Of a stretch of DNA of 32,154 nt, positions 1 through 11,501 are shown in pieces. The position numbers and the translations under genes were made by a program. This DNA comes from Myxococcaceae bacterium (GTDB lineage Bacteria > Myxococcota > Myxococcia > Myxococcales > Myxococcaceae). Each line of letters begins with the position of its first letter. Within the stretch, counting starts at the first letter, position 1. The stretch is taken from positions 1 through 32,154 of the forward strand of contig JAIBBQ010000059.1 in NCBI GenBank assembly GCA_019694595.1, read 5' to 3'. Below the pieces are notes generated by a model. That model had not been told where the DNA came from. It did no database searches and worked only from the letters and a program-made list of their open reading frames with translations.

Positions 1-414
1 GACGCACTCGAGTGCCTGCGCACGGCGGCGGCCTTCGTCGCGTCGGGAGCGCCCGCCGCGCTCCCGGGAATCACGCCGCTGTCCTCGCTCGCGCGGCAGG
101 AGCGGACCGGTGGCTCGGGCGACGACGACGCCGGCCGGCAGGTGCTGCTCGCCGCCGTGGGCGCCCAGCTCGGGCTCGAGGCCGACCCGGCGGCGGCGCT
201 GCGGCGGCTGCCCCGTTCCTGGCCCGAAGATCGCCGCCAGTCGGTCGCCCGGGTGCTGGCGCTGAACGACGCCGTGCTGCGCGCCCCCCGGCAGCTGGTG
301 GCCGATGCGCCGGGCCGCGGTGAGGCCGCCTGGCTCGAGCGTCCCGGCCCAGGCCGCCGTTCCTCGCGCGCCTCAGAGGCTCGGCGGAATCACCTCGACC
401 GGCGGCGCCGGTAG
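1..414 (+). CDS. 3' end of an unknown protein (partial)
   Basis: The first reading frame is open from the window edge to a TAG at 412-414, with third positions almost always G or C, as in the real genes nearby. The visible 137 residues are rich in Ala, Arg and Leu and look like a soluble helical C-terminus. I do not recognise a family. The last 14 codons overlap the end of the convergent lipoprotein gene, and the arginine-rich C-terminus (ending DRRRR) looks unlike a natural protein end. A frameshift near 320-370, or an earlier true end, is therefore possible. The start lies outside the window. Confidence 0.5.
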   Translation, partial: DALECLRTAAAFVASGAPAALPGITPLSSLARQERTGGSGDDDAGRQVLLAAVGAQLGLEADPAAALRRLPRSWPEDRRQSVARVLALNDAVLRAPRQLVADAPGRGEAAWLERPGPGRRSSRASEARRNHLDRRRR

Positions 415-828
415 GTCGCTCGTCGAGGGAACGTACCCGTCACGGCCGTCTGCGCCCGGTGAGAGCACCAGCGCACAACGCTCGTGCACGAGCTCGTTCC
501 ACGCGCCGTTGGCGTCGATCAAGGCGACGCACCCGAACGGAAAGAGGAAGACGCACATGAGCGTGTCGGCCACCACGTAGCCCCCGCCGGCCGAGGTGCG
601 CACCGGGCAGGTGGCGGGCGCACGGCCCGGCATCGCGAGCTGGACCAGCGGCGTCTCGCGGCTCTTGCGCAGCTCGACCGTGGCGGGCGTGGTGCCCGCG
701 GGCACCCCGTCGACGCGGATCTCCGCGCCCGCAGGCTCGCTCTCCACCGTCAGCCACAGCGACTTGGGCGCCGTGAGGGTCGCGCAGCCGGACAGCACCA
801 GCACGTTCAGCAGCAGGAGTCGCTTCAT
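373..828 (-). CDS. PEGA-domain lipoprotein
   Basis: This 151-residue protein starts with MKRLLLLNVLVLSGC, a signal peptide with a lipobox (L12-S-G-C15), so it should be lipid-anchored after cleavage by signal peptidase II. Residues about 25-57 form a PEGA-type beta repeat (SEPAGAEIRVDGVPAGTTP), a surface domain common in myxobacterial envelope proteins. A hydrophobic stretch with two cysteines (residues 88-105) follows, then a proline-rich C-terminus. The ATG overlaps the TGA of the upstream phosphoesterase gene (ATGA, 825-828), so the two are probably cotranscribed and translationally coupled. The longer in-frame extension upstream is an antisense-like shadow of the phosphoesterase gene. No enzymatic function can be assigned. 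Confidence 0.85.
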   Translation of the reverse strand: MKRLLLLNVLVLSGCATLTAPKSLWLTVESEPAGAEIRVDGVPAGTTPATVELRKSRETPLVQLAMPGRAPATCPVRTSAGGGYVVADTLMCVFLFPFGCVALIDANGAWNELVHERCALVLSPGADGRDGYVPSTSDLPAPPVEVIPPSL

Positions 829-1967
829 CGGGGCAGGGGCTCCGCAGGCGCCAGACGGTCGAGGTCCAGCAGCTGGTACCGCTCGGGCAGACTGTGGCTC
901 ATGCCGCCATCGAGGAAGACGAGCGACGCGCCGGGCACCACGCCCGCGCGGTAGGTGACGTCGGTCCCGGTGCTGGTGAGGCTGCGCAGCGGGCCGTCGC
1001 CCGCGGGCGCTCCCTGGACCCACGGGCCGAGCAGCGTGCGGCACTTGGCGTCGCGGATGTGGCCGATGGCCTGGGTCACCCCGGGCAAGAGCCACCGGGG
1101 GTCGAACCTCCGGCGGGGTGGCCCTTCGAACAGCTCCGGCTCGCCGGTCGAAGGGTGCGCCGGGCGCTGGAACAGGATGCCGCGGCCCACGCCCGACGCG
1201 GCGGTGCCCGCGAGGTGCAGCGGCGCGAGGTCGAGCGGGCCCGAACGCCACGCCGACACCCGCCCGTCGAGGAAGCCCGCCAGCGCCCGCTCGATCTCGG
1301 GCGCGGTGGTGGGCGCCGGGAGCCCCAGCTGGGTGAAGTCGTGCACCGTGAGGCCCGCGTGGGTCAGCACCACCCGCTCCGACGCCGCGAACGCGAGCTG
1401 CGCCCGGCCCGCCCGCAGCAGCTGCTCGACCAGAGCCCGCTGCGCGGGGGCGAACGCCGAGAAGTCGCGGGCCAGCGCCTCCGCGTCGCTCACCATCGGC
1501 CAGTCGGCGAGGAAGCGGGCTTCCAGCGCCGGGTCGACCTCTCCGCCCCGGTACGCCAGGTCGGCCTGTGCCTGCGCGCGCGCGAAGGTCGCCTCGTCGA
1601 ACCCGTGCAGCTCGCCCACCCGCACCAGGTCGTGGTTGCCCAGGATGATGACCGTCTGATCGGCCGGGTGGTCCGCGAGGAACGACAGGAACGCCAGACC
1701 GTCGGCCGCCGCGGTGCGCCGCTGGGCCGCCGGGCCGAAGTCGAAGTGGTCGCCCATCGAGACCAGGAACACCTCCGGGCGAAGGCGCCCGTCGTCGCCC
1801 AGCAGGCCGTGGTGGTCCAGGCTCGCCAGCACCCGTTCCAGCGGTGCCTGAGGGTCGCCGATGGCCACCCGGACCGTGCGCCGCACGCCGTCGGCGGGCC
1901 GCAGCGTGGGCAGGCCTCCGAGCGCCCGGGCGCGCTGCGCTGCCACGTCGATCCTGGAGGACGCCAT
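825..1967 (-). CDS. Calcineurin-like metallophosphoesterase
   Basis: This 380-residue protein carries the ordered motifs of the calcineurin-like (PPP-type) fold: IGDPQAP (G37-D38), MGDHFDFG (G72-D73-H74), LGNHD (G110-N111-H112-D113), LTHAG (H203) and IGHIR (G302-H303). These residues normally bind two metal ions that hydrolyse phosphoester bonds. No signal peptide or membrane segment is visible, so it should be cytosolic. The substrate cannot be told from sequence; serine/threonine-phosphoprotein phosphatase or nucleotidase activity are both possible. The gene overlaps the downstream lipoprotein start by 4 bp. The start is uncertain: its ATG shares the CATG at 1965-1968 with the divergent permease, and no good Shine-Dalgarno precedes it. 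Conserved sequence only begins near residue 31. Confidence 0.85.
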   Translation of the reverse strand: MASSRIDVAAQRARALGGLPTLRPADGVRRTVRVAIGDPQAPLERVLASLDHHGLLGDDGRLRPEVFLVSMGDHFDFGPAAQRRTAAADGLAFLSFLADHPADQTVIILGNHDLVRVGELHGFDEATFARAQAQADLAYRGGEVDPALEARFLADWPMVSDAEALARDFSAFAPAQRALVEQLLRAGRAQLAFAASERVVLTHAGLTVHDFTQLGLPAPTTAPEIERALAGFLDGRVSAWRSGPLDLAPLHLAGTAASGVGRGILFQRPAHPSTGEPELFEGPPRRRFDPRWLLPGVTQAIGHIRDAKCRTLLGPWVQGAPAGDGPLRSLTSTGTDVTYRAGVVPGASLVFLDGGMSHSLPERYQLLDLDRLAPAEPLPR

Positions 1968-2748
1968 GTCGCCCGACGTTATAGGCCGTCACACGATGCG
2001 CGCGCTCGACGTGGCGGTGCTGGTGCTCAGTGGCGTGCTGGCCGGCGCCATCAATGCCATCGCGGGCGGGGGCAGCCTGCTCACCTACAGCGGCCTGGTC
2101 TTCGCCGGGCTCGACCCCATCGGCGCCAATGCCACCGGCACGGTCGGCCTCGTCCCCGCGGCCATCGCGAGTGCCTTCGGCTACCGCCACGACCTCGCAG
2201 GCACCCGTCGCCAGCTCGCCTGGCTCACGCCGCTCAGCCTGCTGGGTGGAGGCATCGGAGCCCTCACGCTCGTCAAGACACCCCAGTCCGTCTTCGTGGT
2301 GGTGCTACCGATGCTGATCCTCTTCGCCACCCTGAGCTTCGCGTTCGGCGAGCGGCTGAGGATGCGCTTTCTCGCGTCGGGGTACGCCTCACCCGCGGCG
2401 GTGGCGCTCGCGCAGCTGATCATCGCCATCTACGGCGGCTACTTCGGCGGAGGGATGGGGCTCATGATGCTCGCCACCTTCGCGCTCCTGGGGATGAAGG
2501 ATCTCCACGCGATGAACGGCCTCAAGAACATGCTCGCCGTGGCGATCAACGGGGTCGCGGTGGCGGTGTTCTTCTGGAACGGGGTCGTTCACCTGCAGGC
2601 AGCGGCGATCATCACCGCGGGCGGGGTGGTCGGCGGGTTCGTCGGCACCGCCGCGGCGAAGAAGACCGACGTCAGGCGGCTCAAGGGCGTGGTCATCGCC
2701 ATCGGCGCGACGCTCACCGTGGTGTTCGCGGTGCGCGCGTACGGCTGA
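1966..2748 (+). CDS. TauE/SafE-family membrane permease (putative sulfite/anion exporter)
   Basis: A 260-residue, very hydrophobic protein with about eight membrane spans arranged as two similar halves. The first half has the family's glycine-rich loop (AGAINAIAGGGSLL, then ANATGT). The second half has the matching AIYGGYFGGGMG and MNGLKNMLA segments. Members of this family (PF01925) move sulfite, sulfoacetate or other small organic anions across the inner membrane; the substrate here is unknown. The ATG at 1966 is chosen because GGAGG lies five bases upstream (1956-1960). A second ATG at 1996 lacks such a site. The gene stands alone and converges on the acyl-CoA synthetase gene. Confidence 0.88.
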   Translation: MSPDVIGRHTMRALDVAVLVLSGVLAGAINAIAGGGSLLTYSGLVFAGLDPIGANATGTVGLVPAAIASAFGYRHDLAGTRRQLAWLTPLSLLGGGIGALTLVKTPQSVFVVVLPMLILFATLSFAFGERLRMRFLASGYASPAAVALAQLIIAIYGGYFGGGMGLMMLATFALLGMKDLHAMNGLKNMLAVAINGVAVAVFFWNGVVHLQAAAIITAGGVVGGFVGTAAAKKTDVRRLKGVVIAIGATLTVVFAVRAYG

Positions 2749-2925
2749 GCGGGCGCGCTCACCTGGGGCGAGGTGGAGCACGCCCGGCGCGAAGACCCGC
2801 CAGGACGGGTTCGGGTTCGGGGTCGTTCACGGGGCTTCGGATGCTGGACGGGGACGGACGAGACGGACGGGCCGGCCGCGGACCGGGATGGGCACGGAGA
2901 GCAGTGTGCCCGACCCCGGCGAGAC
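2749..2925. other. Intergenic region between convergent genes
   Basis: This stretch separates the 3' ends of the permease and the acyl-CoA synthetase genes. It holds a weak stem-loop, ACCCG-(6)-CGGGT at 2795-2810, followed by a doubled GGGTTC. There is no T-tract on either strand, so it is at best a poor intrinsic terminator. No coding potential is convincing. Confidence 0.4.
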
Positions 2926-4722
<1,797 letters not shown>

Positions 4723-4782
4723 GTGAGCTCCGGTTTCTTGCTGTGAGGTGCTGCGCCCCCGACGACGAACGGCTGCGACGCG

Positions 4783-6939
<2,157 letters not shown>

Positions 6940-7041
6940 AGCAATCTCACCCCCCAAAGGAAAGGCCGGCGTCAGCCGCCCTCGAAACGAGGCCCCCGAG
7001 GTTTCTTCCGGGCGGCCCTTGGGGCATAAGCCCCGGCCTGC
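6940..7041. promoter_or_regulatory. Divergent promoter region between EF-G and the cysteine-motif gene
   Basis: This 102-bp region must hold the promoters for both flanking genes. Two short perfect inverted repeats are visible: CCTCG-AAA-CGAGG at 6980-6992 and GGGGC-ATAA-GCCCC at 7021-7034. The second lies only eight bases before the 7042 start codon. Neither matches a named operator, and no clear -35/-10 pair could be picked. The 7042 gene lacks an obvious Shine-Dalgarno, so the hairpin next to its start may influence translation; that is inference. Confidence 0.35.
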
Positions 7042-7740
7042 ATGGCCGACGAACCCGCGCCGCCGCCGCTGCCAGTCTTCGGCCCGGGGGAACAGGTCTG
7101 CGGCAACTGCAAGCTGTGGTCGCCCATCTCCCACGAGCCCGCCAAGGGCTGGGTCGGCCCCTGCCGGCTGCAGCCCCAGCGCAACCTCTTCCCCGGCACC
7201 GCCCCCATCTGCGACGGCTTCAAGGCCCGGGGCCAGAAGGTCGAGGAAGCCCAGGCCGCCCAGAAGGCCGCGCGCCGGGTCGCCCTGGGCAACATCGGCC
7301 CCACCGTGCGCCGCGCCGGCGCCGCCACCTTCCTGTCCGCGGCGGACCCCATCCGTCCGGAAGACCACCAGCAGCAGATCGATCTCGGAGGCGAGACCAT
7401 GACCAAGGCCGAGCTGATGGAAGTGTTCCTCGAGGCCAGCGGCCTCGCCGACGTGCCCCTCGCCGCGAAGTGGACCGGCGGGTCGGTGCAGCTGGTGCCC
7501 GGCGACAAGGCGCTCCAGTCGAAGGAGCTGCCCATCGACGCGCTCTTCCACAAGGTGGTGATGGTGCGCGACCGCCTGCGCACCCTCGAGCAGAAGATCA
7601 ACGGCCACCCCAAGCTGTCCGACGCCGAGAAGGTCGAGATGCAGCAGTACGTCACCCGCTGCTACGGCTCGCTCACCACCTTCAACGTGCTCTTCCGCGA
7701 GAAGGGCGACCAGTTCGTCGGCCAGAAGGGCGACGAGTAG
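7042..7740 (+). CDS. Unknown protein with an N-terminal four-cysteine metal-site-like motif
   Basis: A 232-residue soluble protein with no signal peptide. The N-terminal 60 residues contain C20-x2-C23 (CGNCKLW), C41 (GPC) and C57 (ICDGF). This pattern is seen in small zinc or iron-sulfur modules, including HiPIP-like ones. After an Ala/Arg-rich linker, residues about 115-232 form a charged helical domain ([25 protein letters not shown]) without further motifs I recognise. There is one more cysteine near residue 209. It is divergent from the EF-G gene and followed after 177 bp by a small lipoprotein. Function is unknown; codon use matches the real neighbours. Confidence 0.75.
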   Translation: MADEPAPPPLPVFGPGEQVCGNCKLWSPISHEPAKGWVGPCRLQPQRNLFPGTAPICDGFKARGQKVEEAQAAQKAARRVALGNIGPTVRRAGAATFLSAADPIRPEDHQQQIDLGGETMTKAELMEVFLEASGLADVPLAAKWTGGSVQLVPGDKALQSKELPIDALFHKVVMVRDRLRTLEQKINGHPKLSDAEKVEMQQYVTRCYGSLTTFNVLFREKGDQFVGQKGDE

Positions 7741-7887
7741 GGCGTCGCTGCCACACCAGGTGGACTGTCGGCTTCCCGAGGCACGCTGACCCGGGTGTCG
7801 CTGCGCCGGATGCGGACGCCCCCGGTGCTCCCGAGGGAGCGCGGCCCTGGTACGCCCGCTGCACTGCCGCCCCGCGCTGCACCTGAC

Positions 7888-7906
7888 CCCGCCGGCTCGC
7901 GGCGGG
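7888..7906 (+). promoter_or_regulatory. Hairpin overlapping the ribosome-binding site of the 7918 lipoprotein
   Basis: CCCGCCG (7888-7894) and CGGCGGG (7900-7906) form a perfect 7-bp stem with a 5-base loop. The 3' arm runs directly into the strong Shine-Dalgarno GGAGGAG (7905-7911) ahead of the ATG at 7918. The stem could limit access to the site, or act as a weak terminator for the gene ending at 7740. No T-tract follows, which argues against termination. Confidence 0.35.
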
Positions 7907-7917
7907 AGGAGAGGCTC

Positions 7918-8289
7918 ATGCGCGTCGGACTGGTGGTGGTGGCGGTGGTGGTGGTGATGGCGCTCGCGGCCTGCGGCGCGTCGACCGACTGCGTGGCGCG
8001 GTCGGCCACCGTGACGGGAGTGCTGTCGAAGGACATCCTCGGCACGTGGGACGGCTTCGGCGTCGACAGCCGGGTGCTCTTCGACTTTCACGGCGATGGC
8101 GGGGTGACCCTGGTCGAGGTGCCCAACCAGTATCAGCGCGACGGCTCCGCGGTGACCCGGGCGTACCAGGTCGCCGACGGCGGCGTGGTCATCGATGGCC
8201 AGTTCGAGCCCGCGGCGGTCACCGACGCCGGTCTGCGGTACCAGGACCGCAACCACCCGCCGGTGAGCTGCAAGGGCTTCGGGTTCTAG
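7918..8289 (+). CDS. Small lipoprotein of unknown function
   Basis: This 123-residue protein begins with a long valine-rich signal sequence ending in the lipobox L16-A-A-C19, so it is exported and lipid-anchored. The mature part has a segment ([22 protein letters not shown]) resembling small beta-barrel lipoproteins that report size or content through a beta-sandwich. There are two further cysteines near residues 25 and 118 that could form a disulfide. The ATG is chosen for the GGAGGAGAGG just upstream. An in-frame ATG at 7795 would add an implausible Arg/Pro-rich leader. It overlaps the convergent sigma-factor gene by 4 bp at the 3' ends. Confidence 0.75.
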   Translation: MRVGLVVVAVVVVMALAACGASTDCVARSATVTGVLSKDILGTWDGFGVDSRVLFDFHGDGGVTLVEVPNQYQRDGSAVTRAYQVADGGVVIDGQFEPAAVTDAGLRYQDRNHPPVSCKGFGF

Positions 8290-8852
8290 CCGGTCCGGCG
8301 CAGCGACCGGCCCGGCGTCGGCGCCGGCTTGAAGAGCGACGGCCGGTCGACCTGCGTCACCGCCACGCCCTGGCTGGCCATCGCCTCCAGGAGCTTGGTG
8401 CGGCCGCGGTTGAGCGCGCTCTTCACCGTGCCTTCGGGCAGGTGCAGCACCCGCGCGATGTCCGGGTAGCTCATGCCCCTGAGCTCGCGCAGCGTGAGCA
8501 GCTGCTGGTGCTGCGGCGAGAGCACCTTGAGCGCGCGCATGAACTGCTGGTGCCGCTCGTCGTGCAGCACCTGGTCGAGCGGGTCGGCGGTCTCGTTGGG
8601 CCCCGACTCCAGCCGGCCGCGGCGCTTCTGCGCGCGCAGCGCATTGATGCTGGAATTGACGAGGATGCGGTGCAGCCAGGTGCTGCACGCCGCCTTGCCG
8701 TCGAAGCGCACGTTCTGGAAGCTCAGGCGGGCGAAGACTTCCTGCACCACGTCCTCGGCGTCGTCGGCGTCCTTCACGATGCGCCGCACGATGGCCAGCG
8801 CCCGGCGCCGGTGGGCCCGGTACAGCTCGTCGATGGGGGGCAGCGCGCTCAT
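8286..8852 (-). CDS. ECF-type RNA polymerase sigma factor
   Basis: A 188-residue sigma-70-family protein with only regions 2 and 4. Region 2 covers residues about 7-80, including the [15 protein letters not shown] core (31-45) that binds the polymerase beta' subunit, and the [13 protein letters not shown] stretch. Region 4 covers about 106-158, with a helix-turn-helix ([26 protein letters not shown]) that reads the -35 element. A 28-residue Pro/Arg tail after region 4 is unusual for the simplest ECFs. No anti-sigma gene lies beside it: downstream is a convergent lipoprotein and upstream, on the same strand, the FHA activator. No strong ribosome-binding site precedes the ATG. Its regulon cannot be read from the window. 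Confidence 0.88.
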   Translation of the reverse strand: MSALPPIDELYRAHRRRALAIVRRIVKDADDAEDVVQEVFARLSFQNVRFDGKAACSTWLHRILVNSSINALRAQKRRGRLESGPNETADPLDQVLHDERHQQFMRALKVLSPQHQQLLTLRELRGMSYPDIARVLHLPEGTVKSALNRGRTKLLEAMASQGVAVTQVDRPSLFKPAPTPGRSLRRTG

Positions 8853-8944
8853 GTTCAGTGAAACGAACGCGCGACGGCCTCGATCTATGACGGCCTCGGC
8901 CCCCTGGCGGGGCAGGGTGCCAAGCCCTTGATGTCAGGGCGGAA

Positions 8945-10576
8945 CTACTCGTCGGAGTGGGTGATGCCCCAGTCCTTCAGGCGCTTGAAGAGCGCCGAGC
9001 GCGACACCCCGAGCTCGCGGGCGGCCTTCTCGCGGTTGCCGTCGTGCTTGCGCAGCGTGGCGAGAATGAGCTGCTTCTCCACCGCCTGCAGCCGGGCTTC
9101 CAGCGGCTGGCCGTCGTCACCCGCCTCGAGGCTCGGCCCAGGCTCCGCGCCCGACGCCGGCCGGGCGACGTCGAAGGTGAGGTCGCCCTTGTCGATGTAC
9201 GGCCCCTTGCGCAGCAAGAGCGCGCGGTGCACCGCGTTGCGCAGCTCGCGGATGTTGCCCGGCCACGGGTGGTCGCTCAGCGCGTGCAGCGCCTCGGCGG
9301 TGAAGCGCACGTCTTGCCCCTTGGGGGCGAAGGCCTTCACGAAGTGCTCGGCGATGGCCGCGATGTCGCCGCGGCGGCTGCGCAGCGGCGCCAGGTGCAG
9401 CGGAATCACGCACAGCCGGTAGTAGAGGTCTTCGCGGAACTCCCCGCGCTTCACCGACTGCAGCAGGTCGCGGTTGGTGGCGGCCACGATGCGCACGTCG
9501 ACCTGGATGGGGCGGGGCGCCCCGACGCGCTTGATCTCCCCCGACTCCAGCGCGCGCAGGAGCTTGGCCTGCAGCTCGAGCGGCAGCTCGCCGATCTCGT
9601 CGAGGAACAGCGTGCCCCCGTCGGCTTCCTCGAAGGCGCCGGTGTTGGCGGTCATCGCCCCGGTGAAGGCGCCTTTCTCGTGGCCGAACAGCTCGCTCTC
9701 GATGAGCTCCTTGGAGATCGCCGCGCAGTTCACCGGAATGAACGCCCGGTCCTTGCGCGTCGAGCGGGTGTGCACCGCCTTCGCCACCAGCTCCTTGCCG
9801 GTGCCCGACTCCCCGAAGATGGCCACCGCCGCGCTCGACGGCGCCACCTTCTCGATGAGCTCGGCGAGCTGCTTCACCGACGGGTCGTCGCCGATGATGC
9901 CGCAGTAGGCCTCGCGCCGTTCCCCCGAGCCGCTGGGCTCGATGGTCAGCTGCGCCTCGCCCACGCGGATGGTCGAGAACAGCGGCACCTCGGCCTCGTG
10001 GACCCGCGCGTTGCCCAGCCAGGTGCCGTTGGTCGAGCCCTGGTCCGCCACCAGGAAGTAGCCGTCGCGGCGCGCCACCTTGAGGTGCCGGCCCGAGGTG
10101 AACTTGTCGTCGAGCACCAGGTCGTTGCCCGGGTCCTTGCCCACGGTGAAGCTGTCGCTGCTCAGCCGGTGCACCTTTTCCTTGGTGCCGGTGCGCACCC
10201 GGACCTGCACCGAGACCACCCGCGGCGACGGCAGCGGCGCGACCTGGGTCTTCGCCTGCTCGACGTGGGTGGCTTCCGCCTCGTCGCGGCGCGCGGTGCG
10301 GAAGACCGCCTTCCACTGGCCGAGCGCGATCTCCGCGCCGTCGCCCAGCGCCACCTCGGTGCTGATCCGCTTGCCGGAGACGATGGTGCCCTTGCCCGAG
10401 AGATCGGTCGCCTTGGCGCCGCCCGCGTCGACCGAGACCGCCACTTGCTGCCGCGACACCTCGGGGTCGGGGATCACCACCTCGCAGCGCTCGCCGCGCC
10501 CCAGAACCACCCGCTTTTCGTCGAGGTTGAACCGCAACACCTCTTCGCCACGGCGGAAGAAGACGAGCTCGGCCAT
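8945..10576 (-). CDS. Double-FHA sigma-54-dependent transcriptional activator (enhancer-binding protein)
   Basis: A 543-residue bacterial enhancer-binding protein. Two FHA domains come first: residues about 5-95 ([22 protein letters not shown]) and 125-213 ([11 protein letters not shown], then SGRHLKV and [10 protein letters not shown]). These normally bind phosphothreonine, so it is likely controlled by serine/threonine kinases instead of a histidine kinase. The AAA+ domain has Walker A GESGTGKE (255-262), the sigma-54 contact loop GAFTGA (302-307), Walker B GTLFLDE (321-327) and PWPGNIREL (438-446). A Fis-type helix-turn-helix ends the protein ([21 protein letters not shown]). FHA-containing activators are a myxobacterial speciality. 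The first FHA lacks a full GRxxxS-x-H core (SRQQ replaces S-x-H). The start has AGGGA upstream. It is divergent from the Tad-like cluster. Confidence 0.93.
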   Translation of the reverse strand: MAELVFFRRGEEVLRFNLDEKRVVLGRGERCEVVIPDPEVSRQQVAVSVDAGGAKATDLSGKGTIVSGKRISTEVALGDGAEIALGQWKAVFRTARRDEAEATHVEQAKTQVAPLPSPRVVSVQVRVRTGTKEKVHRLSSDSFTVGKDPGNDLVLDDKFTSGRHLKVARRDGYFLVADQGSTNGTWLGNARVHEAEVPLFSTIRVGEAQLTIEPSGSGERREAYCGIIGDDPSVKQLAELIEKVAPSSAAVAIFGESGTGKELVAKAVHTRSTRKDRAFIPVNCAAISKELIESELFGHEKGAFTGAMTANTGAFEEADGGTLFLDEIGELPLELQAKLLRALESGEIKRVGAPRPIQVDVRIVAATNRDLLQSVKRGEFREDLYYRLCVIPLHLAPLRSRRGDIAAIAEHFVKAFAPKGQDVRFTAEALHALSDHPWPGNIRELRNAVHRALLLRKGPYIDKGDLTFDVARPASGAEPGPSLEAGDDGQPLEARLQAVEKQLILATLRKHDGNREKAARELGVSRSALFKRLKDWGITHSDE

Positions 10577-10685
10577 GGGTGCTTTCCCTACCACGGCCCA
10601 GAGTTGCCCACCATGACCCACCCGGCCGCGCGAGTCCGGTTTTCCGATGTGCACCCCGGGCGACAGGCCGCACAATTCGAGGTGG
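10577..10685. promoter_or_regulatory. Shared 5' region of the FHA activator and the Tad-like cluster
   Basis: This 109-bp region must carry promoters in both directions. I see no convincing -35/-10 or -24/-12 pair, and no repeat long enough to name as an operator. The ribosome-binding site for the plus-strand gene (GAGGTGG) sits at its right end and AGGGA for the minus-strand gene at its left end. Confidence 0.3.
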
Positions 10686-11501
10686 ATGCGCACCCGAGGG
10701 CAGGCCGCGGTGGAAACGGCGATCACCATGCCCCTGGTGGTGTTCATGCTGCTCGGCACCCTGCAGCTCTTCATGCTGCTGCAGGGCCGCATCATGGCCG
10801 AGCACGCGGCGTTCAAGGCGGTGCGCGCCGGCTCGGTGAACCACGGCAGCTGCGTGTCGATGACCCACGCCGCGATCGCCGCGCTGCTGCCGAGCTTCAC
10901 CACCTTCCTCGGCAGCACCACCCCGGGCAGCACGCCGCAGGAGAAGTTCGTCAACGCCTTCCGCGCCCGCACCCAGGGGCACGTGGGGCAGAACGGGTTC
11001 GACCCGGCGCTCGACGTGGTGAAGAAGGGCACCACCCAGCAAGCGCTCAACAATGCGATCGTCTGGATCTACCGGGTCTCGCCCACTCCAGCCGACGTCA
11101 CCCCGCTGTCGGAGGACGACTTCGACGACCCGGATCCGGTGATGCGGGGCGTACCGCCCACGCTCCAGTCGGGGTACCGGCTCGACGCGCGCTTCGTCTA
11201 CTGGATGCCGATGCGCATCCCCTTCGCCAACTGGGTGATGGCCAACATGCTGCGGGCGTACTTCGGGCTCGGCGCGTACTCGGCCGCCAACCCCACCATG
11301 CCCGTCACCAACGCGACCTGGACCAAGGAGCCGAGCGCGACCACGCTCGCGGGCCCCATCGCTGCGGAGTTCCTCGGGCGCTTCAACGCCCAGCAGTACA
11401 GCTTCCCCATCGTCGCCAGCGCGTCGATGCACATGATGACGCCGCCGCGAAACGCCAACTTCATCACGCCCCACTGCACGCCGGCCCCGGTGTTCCCATG
11501 A
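10686..11501 (+). CDS. TadE-like pilus-assembly membrane protein
   Basis: A 271-residue protein starting MRTRGQAAVETAITMPLVVF, the typical TadE entry: an RGQAAVE motif with conserved Glu10, then one membrane helix (about 13-33). TadE-like proteins are minor pseudopilins or assembly factors of Flp-type tight-adherence pili, with the C-terminal part outside the inner membrane. This one is longer than a classical TadE and its periplasmic domain is not one I recognise. The ATG at 10686 is chosen because GAGGTGG precedes it and the RGQ motif should be close to the start. It is the first of four genes whose start and stop codons overlap by 4 bp. Confidence 0.82.
   Translation: MRTRGQAAVETAITMPLVVFMLLGTLQLFMLLQGRIMAEHAAFKAVRAGSVNHGSCVSMTHAAIAALLPSFTTFLGSTTPGSTPQEKFVNAFRARTQGHVGQNGFDPALDVVKKGTTQQALNNAIVWIYRVSPTPADVTPLSEDDFDDPDPVMRGVPPTLQSGYRLDARFVYWMPMRIPFANWVMANMLRAYFGLGAYSAANPTMPVTNATWTKEPSATTLAGPIAAEFLGRFNAQQYSFPIVASASMHMMTPPRNANFITPHCTPAPVFP

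Noticed and set aside
7795-7917. Longer start for the 7918 lipoprotein
   Set aside because: It would put an Arg/Pro-rich leader before the signal peptide and ignore the strong GGAGGAG site at 7918.
8899-8913. GCCCC-CTGGC-GGGGC hairpin upstream of the sigma-factor gene and downstream of the FHA activator, considered as a terminator
   Set aside because: The stem is only 5 bp and no T-tract follows on either strand.
10656-10672. GG-N10-GC candidate sigma-54 promoter before the Tad-like cluster
   Set aside because: Only the invariant dinucleotides match; the -24 (CGGGCGA) and -12 (CCGCA) elements differ from consensus, unlike the gspC site.
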